64,000 nt of DNA. Origin: Galeruca laticollis (taxonomy: Eukaryota > Arthropoda > Insecta > Coleoptera > Chrysomelidae). A program made the position numbers and the translations under genes. Below the pieces are notes generated by a model that did no database searches, was not told the origin of the DNA, and was given only the letters and a program-made list of their open reading frames with translations. Positions 12,042 to 20,676 of the stretch are shown in pieces (the first letter of the stretch is position 1; each line of letters opens with the position of its first letter). Location: the NCBI GenBank assembly GCA_963921935.1, contig OY998176.1, positions 175,890,445 through 175,954,444 of the forward strand, written 5' to 3'.

Positions 12042-12848
12042 TCATTTTTTCTTGCACAGCCCTAGCACAGCCCTAGCGGCACAAAAATAATCAGCATAAT
12101 TTTTCCGCAATGTAGCAGCATTCTTTGAATAATTGTTACTACCTATTTTTCCCAAGTTTCTTAATGCTTGATTTGTTTGGCAACGAGATCGCCACGTACC
12201 GGGTATGATAATATTCGAATCTAAATCTTCAATATCCAAAGAGCCAGTGGGTGTGTAACTTTCAGATGAACGTATTCGTAACCAATTATGCAAGACACAG
12301 CAAGCTTTGATGAGATCATTAACCTTATCAATGTTTAGCGCTATAGGCTTATCAAATATTCTAAACCTAGACACAAAAATCTCAAATGCATGTTCTACAA
12401 TTCGACGTGTTCTTGATAACCTATAATAATTTTTGTTTTTGTGACAGTGGTGCACTTCTTGCGAATGGTCAAGAATTTTTGTTGTTAAAGGAAACGCATC
12501 GTCTGCTACAAACACGCCAATTTCTGGAAATCTAACACGTTTTCTTGTAATGCATCATTCAAAGGTGACTTGGCAAAAACAGCTGCGTCATTACCTCGCC
12601 CATTAGTCCCGATATCAATTATACCGAAAACAATAATTTGCATCAATACTCGCTAATAATATCACACTAAATGTCCCTTTATAATTATAAAACTCAGATC
12701 CTGCATTTTGCACTTTTTTAATAAGAACGTGTTTCTCATCAGTTACACCGCAGTAGTTTGGGCAATTCCAACGCATGTAGAATTCATCTTGTATCTTCTT
12801 CCGACTCCAACTCGCCCACCTCATGTAATCCAGAAATAATATTCGCAA
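12042..12848 (-). pseudogene. PIF/Harbinger transposase, C-terminal DDE part
   Basis: The frame at 12615-12848 contains KKIQDEFYMRWNCPNYCG and the first catalytic Asp in VTDEKHVLIKK, then GSEFYNYKGTFSV. After a one-base shift the second Asp follows in the GTNGRGNDAAVF block (about 12560-12600). The frame at 12042-12515 has FVADDAFPL, then NYRLSR-like YYRLSRTRRIVEHAFEIF with the catalytic Glu, and a C-terminal helix-rich tail. These are the landmarks of the DDE_Tnp_4 nuclease. Two frameshifts near 12520 and 12620 break it. It continues the N-terminal part at 13366-13723, but a sense-opposed BESS frame lies in between. Confidence 0.85.
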
Positions 12849-12860
12849 TTATCCCAAGTA

Positions 12861-13298
12861 CTTCGTAAATGTAATAAACTAGCTGATATCAACGAAACCA
12901 TAGACATGCTAAATGCAATACAACCGAATGATAAGGAAGATGAATTCGATTGCATTGGAAAACTCATTGCTTCACAGCTAAGAAAAATGCCTGAACTCGA
13001 GGCGTTGATGTGCATGAAGAAAATAGAAGATGACGTTAGAAAACAACGACTGAACATTTTGAGGAATGCTTCGCCAGCGTCGTCGTCTCCTCGCCATTTA
13101 TGGACATCACTTTCCACTGGAGAGTTTGCAGCATATTCTTCTGCATCACAATTGTCTGATCCACCTGATGAAGATAATTCTATAAATTTTCAGCAATATT
13201 CTAGAAATGTGTGGTCCCCTAGTATGGTTCAAGTAACGAGTCAAGATGACAGCATTGAAAATTCAGATATAATACAGAGGGCGTTTCTAAATATTTGA
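12861..13298 (+). CDS. BESS-motif exon of a MADF/BESS-type protein
   Basis: About 145 open codons run from LRKCNKLADINETIDML through DEFDCIGKLIASQLRKMPEL to a stop at 13298. The DEFD...G..IASQLRKMP stretch is the BESS motif, which mediates protein contacts in insect MADF proteins. The middle frame has no stop from 12840. I find no good in-phase acceptor: the AG at 12857-12858 would shift the frame relative to the donor at 11683. The exon join is therefore unproven. It lies between the two antisense halves of the Harbinger transposase. As a stand-alone gene it lacks the MADF domain. Confidence 0.6.
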   Translation, partial: LRKCNKLADINETIDMLNAIQPNDKEDEFDCIGKLIASQLRKMPELEALMCMKKIEDDVRKQRLNILRNASPASSSPRHLWTSLSTGEFAAYSSASQLSDPPDEDNSINFQQYSRNVWSPSMVQVTSQDDSIENSDIIQRAFLNI

Positions 13299-13327
13299 AT
13301 ACATTATGTATATAATATGCATTATTA

Positions 13328-13723
13328 TTATACGGAATAAAAAAGTGGTTGTTTTATTATACTGACCTTGATAAATTCTTGCAGGGCACTGTAGACTTCT
13401 AAAAGATTTTTCATAAAGTTGGAAATTGTATTTTTTGGAACTCGGTAGTGGTATGCAAGGCTGGAATACCAGTCTCCTGTTGCTAAATATCTTAAAGTGA
13501 TCTGTAATTTAACTTCTGCTGGAATAGCCTCTCGCATGTTGGTATCTTGTTTGGATATCTTTGGCCGAATTTTAGTAAGAAGTTTTTTAAACGTGCTCTC
13601 GCTCATGCGCAGATGGTTCTTGTATGCGGCCTTATCTTCTACTGCCAGTTCCTTTAAAAGCGTAAGTGATGCCCCTAGATCTCCTCTTCTTGATGTATGA
13701 GAAATTATAAGTTGACGGTACAT
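13328..13723 (-). pseudogene. PIF/Harbinger transposase, N-terminal part
   Basis: The 131-residue frame contains SRRGDLGASLTLLKELAVED, the LRMSESTFKKLLTKIRPKI block, KQDTNMREAIPAE and LRYLATGDWYSSL. It ends at LQEFIK, the usual helical lead-in of Harbinger transposases just before the WNFPNC/DG nuclease start. After LQEFIK the minus strand reads AAG|GTCAGT (about 13366/13365), a plausible splice donor, so the frame past this point is probably intron. The missing step to the nuclease lies at 12848. The family differs from the fragment at 10811-11002. Confidence 0.8.
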
Positions 13724-13861
13724 TGTTCGCTTTATGTGAACTCGAAAATATTCAAAAATTGAATAGATGAGGCTTTTACTTGATGAAGATCCATACTAAA
13801 CGATGAAATAAAACAATATAGTTTGTTTAAATCTTCATATATTTGAACTAATGTTCAATTT

Positions 13862-13910
13862 AAACTTGTTGACGCGTTTCACTAACACAGTAGCTTTGTC
13901 AAAACGAATG
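13862..13910 (-). ncRNA. Hammerhead-ribozyme-like motif, left arm of PLE1
   Basis: The minus strand has the order TTGACAA, one base, GCTA, six-base loop, TAGT, GAAA, CGC, GTC (core 13871-13902). It is the same core as in the right arm. The flanking bases can form a short stem I. See the right copy for pairing details. Activity is not shown. Confidence 0.5.
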
Positions 13911-14029
13911 AAGGTAAAATATAAAAATGTCTTATATATACAGTGCGAAATCTATTTACTAAGGTTAACAATGGCATTGAAAGATATTACCTGGAAATTC
14001 ATTCACTACAAACATTCCTAAGCTATCTT

Positions 14030-14363
14030 CTAGGTAAAGAGGTTCAATAAAGGAGACTGATTGATATCTATTTGGTCGTTAAGGAGATTACCTGAATATT
14101 TATTTTTGTTAATCTCTAGGGCCTCTAATAAATTTAAACTAAAGGATTTACCGACTACATGGAGAATTTCAAAATTTGGGTCGAAAATGTGTTGGTTTTC
14201 TAATAAATGATTTGAATAGTTAGAATCTAATTTTTTGTTGTCATAGCTACGTTTGTGTTCCGAAATTCTAGTTTTAAAATTTCTAAAAGTTCTACCGATA
14301 TAAATTTTATCACAATTGTCATTACCACATTTTAATTTATAAACTCCTGATTTGTTTAATTTT
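14030..14363 (-). pseudogene. Inverted 5' copy of the PLE1 GIY-YIG endonuclease domain
   Basis: This frame encodes KLNKSGVYKLKCG, then DKIYIGRTFRNFKTRISEH and the rest of a GIY-YIG nuclease to NQSPLLNLFT and a stop. The Tyr pair, Arg and the EH block are all present, unlike the right-arm copy. It is the inverted terminal copy, so it lacks the reverse transcriptase. Open codons further upstream (to 14407) come from the junction with the RT region and are not part of the domain. Confidence 0.8.
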
Positions 14364-15402
14364 GTCGTCGAGTTTAACAAACCCAATTTTGAATTATCAG
14401 TCGCCAAATCAATTCAACAAAAATCAAAGTCTTATTTTCACAAAAGCAGATAAAGGAAATACGGTAATAGCATTACCTAAAGAAGATTATATATTAAAAA
14501 CCAACAATTTTATTCAGGCAAGCAATTTTGAGACCATTAAAAAAGACCCAACTAATAAATTTCAGAGAGAAATAAAATTAGCAGTAGATAACGTTAAATC
14601 AATAATTAACGATAAAGAAAAATATAAATTATTTTTACCCAATCCGCAACACCCTGAACTTTATTCATTAATTAAACTCCATAAAGAGGGGTACCAAATC
14701 AGGCCAGTTGTTTCTTATTTCACAGCACCTTCATTCAAAATTTCAAAGATTCTCGTAGATGTCATTTCTAAATATTGTTCATTCATACCTCGATTTTCAG
14801 TTAAAAACTCAACGGAATTAATTAATAATATTCAAGATATAATACTACCCCATAATTCTAAATTCATATCGTTCGATGTAACAAATCTATTCCCTAGTAT
14901 ACCTCCTAAAGAAACTATAACTCTTGTTGATAACTTGCTCACATACAATAATGTTAATCCTATTATACACTCTGATATCATTACTTTATTAAAAGTGTGT
15001 TTGAATCAAAATTATTTTCATTTCAATGGAGAGGTTTATAGCAGTAAAGTTGGCTTGATTATGGGCAACCCTCTCAGCCCCCTACTAGCAGAAATTTTCA
15101 TGGATAATATAGAACACCCCCTTAGTAAAAAATTTATGTACTGGCACCAATATGTGGACGACATTTTAGCTAGCTTCATCGGTACAAATAGAGAATTAGA
15201 GTGCTTCATTACTTACATAAACTCGATTCACAATAATATCAAATTTACCGTAGAACTTGAACAAAATAAGTCTATAAACTTTCTAGACCTTACAATTTCG
15301 AATATAAATAATAAACATGATTTTTCTATATATTCCATAAACCATCACATACAGATATTACAATTCATAATAGTTCGGTTCACCCATTCAGTCATAAACT
15401 AG
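14362..15402 (+). pseudogene. Penelope-type reverse transcriptase (PLE1)
   Basis: The 346-codon frame has FTKADKGNTVIALPKEDY, then LIKLHKEGYQIRPVVS and FDVTNLFPSIPP. MGNPLSPLLAEIFMD follows, and the catalytic YVDDIL. These are the hallmark blocks of Penelope reverse transcriptases, which prime on nicked target DNA. A one-base frameshift near 15330 (after DFSIY) shifts the true reading into another frame. The remainder continues at 15417-15836. The 5' end begins directly at the inverted arm, so some N-terminal sequence may be missing. Confidence 0.9.
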
Positions 15403-15416
15403 CAGCTTTCAATAGT

Positions 15417-16047
15417 ATGATACACAGACTCTTAACAGTCCCCTTAAATATTAATAATTATACCAAAGAATTAAATATCATAAAACAAATAGCAGTTAAT
15501 AATAATTACGATCCAAATTTAATTGACAATATCATAAATAAAAAGATAAAAAAACAGACTTTAGAACAAGTATTCCCTTCAGATAAAAATAATAAACAAT
15601 TTAAAAGCTTAACATACTTTGGAACACCATCCTTAAAAATTAAATCATTTTCAGAAACTTTAGACATGAATATTTCCTCTAAAACTGATCACAATTTATC
15701 CAAATTCATTAAAAATAATAAATCTAAATCTTCAAAATTAAACAAATCAGGAGTTTATAAATTAAAATGTGGTAATGACAATTGTGATAAAATTTATATC
15801 GGTAGAACTTTTAGAAATTTTAAAACTAGAATTTGACAACAAAAACTTAGATTCTAACTATTCAAATCATTTATTAGAAAACCAACACATTTTCGACCCA
15901 AATTTTGAAATTCTCCATGTAGTCGGTAAATCCTTTAGTTTAAATTTATTAGAGGCCCTAGAGATTAACAAAAATAAATATTCAGGTAATCTCCTTAACG
16001 ACCAAATAGATATCAATCAGTCTCCTTTATTGAACCTCTTTACCTAG
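15417..16047 (+). pseudogene. PLE1 RT C-terminus plus GIY-YIG endonuclease, with deletion
   Basis: The frame 15417-15836 gives the thumb/linker (MIHRLLTVPLNINNY...) and the GIY-YIG start SGVYKLKCG...KIYIGRTFRNFKTRI, then stops. Compared with the inverted left copy, 20 bases are missing just after the TRI codons (about 15834/15835). That removes the SEHKRSY residues and shifts the frame; the rest (NYSNHLLENQHIFDP to LLNLFT) continues to 16047 in another frame. The nuclease of this copy is therefore broken. Confidence 0.85.
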
Positions 16048-16165
16048 AAGATAGCTTAGGAATGTTTGTAGCGAATGAATTTCCAGGTAATTTCTTTCAA
16101 TACCATTGTTAACCTTAGTAAATAGATTTAGCACTGTATATATGACATTTTTATATTTTACCTTC

Positions 16166-16212
16166 GTTCGTTTTGACAAAGCTACTGTGTTAGTGAAACG
16201 CGTCAACAAGTT
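16166..16212 (+). ncRNA. Hammerhead-ribozyme-like motif, right arm of PLE1
   Basis: The core at 16173-16204 reads TTGACAA, A, GCTA, CTGTGT, TAGT, GAAA, CGC, GTC. GCTA/TAGT forms a four-pair stem II (one G-U). TTG before the box pairs with CAA after GTC as stem I, and further pairs follow a C/A mismatch. A palindromic ACGCGT makes a tiny stem III that would favour dimers. The usual CUGANGA box has U at position 3 and A at position 8, so the C3-G8 pair is replaced by U-A. Hammerheads are known in Penelope terminal repeats; activity here is untested. Confidence 0.55.
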
Positions 16213-16572
16213 TAAATTGAACATTAGTTCAAATATATGAAGATTTAAACAAACTATATTGTTTTATTTCATCGTTTCGAAAATATTCTTTCATTATACT
16301 AGCCTTTTAGTTTATGTCGACTAAGCAAGATTTTAGACTTTACAGTCATTTCTAACATTTAGCGAAATACATGAGATCTTTTGGTTCAAAATATGTTAAT
16401 GAAGTAGCATAATATTCTGTCTTTCAAATAATTATGTTTTCCCAGGTATTCCGAAAAGTAACTGAAGAGCTAAAAACAGAGAAAGGCGTAATAGCATAAT
16501 ATGAAAAGACGATGTGGTAGACGTTCACAGAGGTTTCTGTCTGGTTCCGATCGTAGTCATAGAAAAATTGTT

Positions 16573-16818
16573 TTTTCCACTACTAGCTATGAAGTTGCCA
16601 ATTATTAGGTCTTCTAGCCAACTGAGAAGTTCAATTTCTCTATTAGTGGTTAACAATTTTTTCTATGGTTAACCTAGGTCAATAATGGACAAATTCAAAT
16701 GTTTTGAGAATCCGGGGATAGTAGTTTAACAAAAACTTGTGCAACAAAATTTTGTGTACCCAAGAGATTGTCTTTAACGTATTTGCTTTTTGAAATTACC
16801 TAACACGATAGAATTATT
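16573..16818. repeat. Dispersed repeat X, first part (copy 1)
   Basis: Starting TTTTCCACTACTAGC, this stretch matches the reverse complement of about 36990-37226. It continues after the Crypton insertion at 18275-18352, which matches the reverse complement of about 36895-36985. No coding region is seen. Confidence 0.75.
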
Positions 16819-16931
16819 TTTTACAATTATTGCGTCACTTGCTGCGTTTTAATTTCGAATTGATAAGCAGTTTTATCGAGTAAGTTCACTTAATAACAAC
16901 CAATTAGTTCCTAAATTAGTGATTTATAGAA

Positions 16932-17048
16932 ATGCAGTGCCCATCGCCAGAAATTATGCAAGAGGCAAAAGAAGCAGCATCTATCTACGTTGCTATGATA
17001 ACCGCCGGCGGGAAAGTGAAAACTAAAGCTCCGGAGGATGAAAAATGA
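16932..17048 (+). pseudogene. Short frame, possible recombinase N-terminus
   Basis: A 38-codon frame starts MQCPSPEIMQEAKEAASIYV and ends in a stop. Insect Crypton-type recombinases often begin with a similar helix of the form PEIxxEAxxAA, so this may be the start of the recombinase at 17590-18039, cut off by deletion. The match is weak and short. Confidence 0.35.
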
Positions 17049-17289
17049 AACTTTACGGTCGCCTACACAGTCGAAAAATGACAGATTTACTGATGTTTGA
17101 AGACAAAATAAATTAATATTGTTGACAGTGTCCAGTGACAGCTTTCTGTTACATTACTATACCAATAACCTGTGCCTACTCACCGACACCGGTCTAAACC
17201 GCCTTGCGAACTCAATTATGTTTAAAAATTATTACTATCAAAAAGAGACGTTTTTGCATTAATTTGTCGACATTTGAAGAAAAAATAGC

Positions 17290-17413
17290 ATATTTTATTT
17301 GGAGGAAAAGTTACTTTTCATGACTTGCTCTCTATTACCAGCCTCACTCCGTTCGGCTTTTATACACGGGCGCGTTATGAAAAGTATCACTTTTCCTCCA
17401 TATAAAATAATAT
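17290..17413. repeat. Imperfect hairpin A (about 125 bp)
   Basis: The left arm ATATTTTATT...GGAGGAAAAG...CTTTTCAT (17290-17321) pairs with the right arm ATGAAAAG...CTTTTCCTCC...AATAATAT (17377-17413). The loop is GC-richer. Read on the minus strand the outer edge is ATAGTATATTATTTT, sharing the TAGTATATTAT edge of the other hairpins in this window. Confidence 0.7.
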
Positions 17414-17589
17414 ACTATTTCTACACCCGTGTTATAAGAGTGCACTTATATGCCCATAATCCGTTTCATAATGATACCCAATACGATACAGATTTATCAT
17501 TACGATACTGATTTTTAATCAATAGAAACCCATAATTTTTCAATCGAACATGCTGTGCATTTGAATACTACGAAATTAGTAAAAAATAT

Positions 17590-18039
17590 ATGAATCTACG
17601 GCCTAAAATTTGCCCCACCCCATCTTTTTTCGTTAATTATTTAAATGGAAAAAGCACAATTCAAAACATTGGTATTAATAAATTTGGTGATATAGGGAAG
17701 AAAATAACAACATATTTAAATCTGCCTGATCCGAGTTTATATACAGGGCATTGTTTTCGTAGGACATCTGCAACCGTATTAGTAGATTCCAGTGGTGATA
17801 TTACTACATTAAAACGCCATGTTGGCTGGAAATCCAATTCAGTGGCAGAAGGCTACATTGAAAATTCGGTTCAGAATAAAGTCAGCATTTCCAATACAAT
17901 ATTGAACTGTATTGACACTAGCACTAGCAATAATGAAATAAATGTAAATATTCCTTCCACTTCCAGATCAGTGGGACCTGGAATAAACTTTTCAAACTGC
18001 ACAATAAATAATCTTAATATTTTTAAGAAACCGGATTAA
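17590..18039 (+). pseudogene. Tyrosine recombinase catalytic half (Crypton-like)
   Basis: The 149-codon frame carries FFVNYLNGKSTIQNIGINKF, then YTGHCFRRTSATVLVDS, where the H-x-x-R catalytic pair lies. LKRHVGWKSNSVAEGYIENS follows with the late His and the nucleophilic Tyr. This is the C-terminal half of a tyrosine recombinase of the kind found in insect Cryptons. The N-terminal core-binding half and first catalytic Arg are absent. It is open to a normal stop and followed by a polyA-like AATAAA at 18070. I prefer Crypton over DIRS because no reverse transcriptase is nearby. Confidence 0.75.
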
Positions 18040-18274
18040 TTACAATTATTATATGTTGAATATAAATACAAATAAAATGTTTATAGTTTTCTTGTATCTA
18101 TGGCAATACCAATACCCGAGGTATTAAATACAATTTTGTAGATTTTTTTATAGAAATACGAATAATTACTGTTACCTATTGTGTCCAATAAAAATATAAA
18201 ATTTATGGTTTTTGATTATTTAATGCTCATGTATTAATAACCATCATTACATGATCGTAGCATAATATACTATT

Positions 18275-18352
18275 GAATAAAAATGCTATTAGTTTATAAT
18301 TCGCGGTCAACCAACTTATGACTTATGATATCCCGTAACTACAACATGGTGA
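18275..18352. repeat. Dispersed repeat X, second part (copy 1)
   Basis: AATAAAAATGCTATTAGTTTATAATTCGCG and onwards matches the reverse complement of about 36895-36985. It ends where the hAT coding sequence starts (about 18352), so one of the two is truncated at this junction. Confidence 0.7.
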
Positions 18353-19249
18353 CTTGACTGAATTTAGCTCTAGCCAAATGGTTATTTCGAAAATACTTAA
18401 CAATTTGGACCAGATGTTCTTTAACGACTTTAACTTGAAAGTCCTTGAACAGTAAATTAAAAATATGTGAAGAGCAGCCATAAGTTATAACTTTTGCGTT
18501 CGTTTTTTCTTCTGCATTGTCTGTCACAAAATATTTCACAGTACACTTTTATTTTAATTCACATGAAGAAATCAGGTCACAAACTATTTGAGTTGAATAT
18601 TCTGAAGTATGTGGATTTCCTAATGTGTCTATAGTTTCGTCCACCTTCAGTGGTTATCGTTGCACATATCACTGGTTCGTTGTGCACGTTTGACCACCCA
18701 TCAATTGACATATTTACGGACTGTCCTGACAGGGAGTAGAAACATTTTTCATTCCCCTCTTCATAGATTTCGTCCAAAAGACTTGTTGCTACCGTTTTTC
18801 TCGAGGGCGGTGTATAACCAGGCCTTAATACCTGAATGGCTTTTTCACCTCTAAATTCTCAATTCATCTGAAGCTCGAATTAGTATCAAAAATGGCCTTT
18901 GCTATTTGTTTGTAAATTTTATGTTTTTCAGCAGTTGAAGTCCGCATTGTTGGACTTGTTGGTACTTTCGGTGGAGTTTTTCTAACATATGAACTATCCG
19001 TCATGAGTGAACTACAACTTGAGGCAGATGATGTGCTAGCAAAACTGTCGATCGACATTCGACTCTCTGGAAAGAGGAAAAACATAATTGAAAATTGAAA
19101 TTGATTCATTGATGGTATATTGATATAGTATTAAATTATTGATTTTAAAAGTGAAAACGTTCAATAGAGATGTAAAAGCAAATTTATTTTTTTAAGTTGA
19201 AAGAAATTAAAAATTAAGTAAGTATAGAGGAGTGAAGATAATCTTTAAT

Positions 19250-20364
19250 TAACCTGGGAAAGGTCGCGTTAAAAAAGTTAAATTAAAGGCTACGTGTTAG
19301 ATTTCACCTAACATTTAAAAACAATCCTATACGCCTAAAATCTATATCCTAAAATATCTATAAATTAATACTTAAAAATTATATTATCTTTGTTAAAAAT
19401 AATATCTATCAAAAAAATTTTAAAATTATCTCAAAAATGTATCTTCTTCTTCTCATTGACTTTCAGACCTTAAGGTCCATAGTCTCCCTATTGGGATTCC
19501 TAGCCTCATATTTTTCCGGCACCGGTGGCCAGCCGCTTGGACAACCCAACTGTTTTAAATCAGTAGGGAGTTTGTGAATTCGGTGATTTAGTTACTGCTC
19601 TGAAGTCTGTCCTTTGCTTCTTCTACTATTCTTTTCCGTTCTTTCCGGTCTATTGCATTGTTCTTCCAGTCATTTATTCCAATTTCTTTACGATCTTCTT
19701 CTACACCATCCAACCATCTAGTTTTCGGTCGTCCTGCTCTTCGTCCTTGTCTTTTAGTTTCCTGTATTTTCTTGACACACCTTTCATTACCTAGACGTTG
19801 TACGTATCCTGCCCACCTTAATCGTTTACTTCTTATTTCATTTGTTATTATTGGGCTATTGAATTTTTGATTAACTTCGTAGTTTCTTAATATTCTCCAT
19901 ACTCCCCATTTTCTTTAGTTAGGCCGTATATTCTCCGTAGTATTTTCCTTTCCCAGATTTCTAATGTGTTTTCCACTTTTTTTGTTAAATTCCAGGTTTC
20001 TGCGGCGTAAAGTACGACTGGTCTAATTACTGTCTTGTATATTTTAATTTTTGTGTTTGTAGACAATATCTTTGATTTAAATGTGTCTTTTAATGGATAG
20101 AAATATTTATTAACCTGTTGTATTCTGTTATTTATCAAAAATGTATCTACTTATAATATAATACGTATATATTTAAAAAATATTTCAAAATATCTCAGAA
20201 TATATAATTAAAAATTACACTATGTTACTTAACTTATAATTAATATTTATGTCTCAAAACTTTCACTATATTATCTCAAAAATAAAATATCAAGTGCTTG
20301 TACAATCAATAAAAAACAAAAAATGTTAGGCAAAATCTAACCACGCGATCATTCCCGGATTAAT
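19250..20364. mobile_element. MITE in the hAT intron, interrupted by a LINE
   Basis: The left end ATTAACCTGGGAAAGGTCGCGT (19250-19271) is an imperfect inverted copy of the right end (ACGCGATCATTCCCGG..., 20343-20364). A second inverted block follows inside (TTAGATTTCACCTAACATTT against AAATGTTAGGCAAAATCTAA). Without the LINE the element would be about 410 bp. It has no coding capacity. Confidence 0.6.
19431..20148 (-). mobile_element. 5'-truncated LINE with 14-bp target duplication
   Basis: Direct repeats TCAAAAATGTATCT at 19431-19444 and 20135-20148 bound the copy. The minus strand encodes the end of an endonuclease-RT LINE: NTKIKIYKTVIRPVVLYAAETWNLTK and ERKILRRIYG (19887-20138). A RPKTRW...WKNNAIDRKE...EEAKDRL-like tail follows. 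The 3' end is a GAAGAAGAAGA tail beside the target duplication. The order and tail are typical of RTE-like LINEs with a microsatellite tail. Confidence 0.85.
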
Positions 20365-20635
20365 AATAAAAATCTTTAATAAATATAAATAAAATTAAAT
20401 TAATAATTTAATTACCTGTATTCCTCTCTTGACCATTACAAACATCGTGGTGTGCTTTAAGTATTTGGACTAACCCTTGAATATGTTTCTTGCACTTTCT
20501 ACAAATACACCCCAATTTATTTGGATTTGTTGTCTTAATATAGAACTGCCATATTGGATCTTCTTTTCTTCCACACATTTTACTTTATTTATATGTTTTC
20601 ACTTCACTTAACTAACCTAACTAGCGAAATGTGTG

Positions 20636-20639
<4 letters not shown>

Positions 20640-20676
<37 letters not shown>

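Larger units (their letters stand above)
13742..16288 (+). mobile_element. Penelope-like element PLE1 with 12-bp target duplication
   Basis: The element is bounded by direct repeats TCGAAAATATTC at 13742-13753 and 16277-16288. Inside, inverted arms of about 550 bp (13799-14363 and 15736-16276) flank a reverse transcriptase. A 45-bp extension (13754-13798) exists only on the left, as is known for Penelope elements. Each arm contains the C-terminal GIY-YIG endonuclease code and a hammerhead-like core. It sits just upstream of the Harbinger transposase N-terminus. Confidence 0.9.
16819..18270 (+). mobile_element. Crypton-like tyrosine-recombinase element, inserted in repeat X
   Basis: Repeat X copy 2 (36.4-37.2 kb) is uninterrupted where copy 1 carries these 1452 bases, so copy 2 works as an empty site. 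TATT flanks both sides (16815-16818 and 18271-18274), a possible 4-bp target duplication. The insert holds a short N-terminal frame, a hairpin repeat (17290-17413) and the C-terminal half of a tyrosine recombinase. Cryptons move with such recombinases and have no long terminal repeats. The copy appears internally deleted. Confidence 0.65.
18353..20578 (-). pseudogene. Truncated hAT transposase with BED finger and DUF659 core
   Basis: An upstream exon at 20416-20578 encodes MCGRKEDPIWQFYIK, CRKCKKH and LKAHHDVC, a BED zinc finger. It ends at a splice donor (ACAG|GTAATT). After an intron the minus strand continues at 19109 with AEKHKIYKQIAKAIFDTNSS. A LRPGYTPPSRKT block near 18830 and SLSGQSVNMSIDGWSNVHNE (18577-18777) follow, then VITYGCSSHIFNLL and VKYFRNNHLARAKF (18339-18539). 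These are DUF659-type hAT features. A frameshift lies near 18870 and another near 18600. The C-terminal dimerisation domain is missing because the gene is cut at about 18352 by repeat X. Confidence 0.8.

Noticed and set aside
17590..18039. DIRS-type retroelement for the tyrosine recombinase
   Set aside because: No reverse transcriptase, RNase H or split repeats lie nearby; the empty-site size fits a Crypton-like element.
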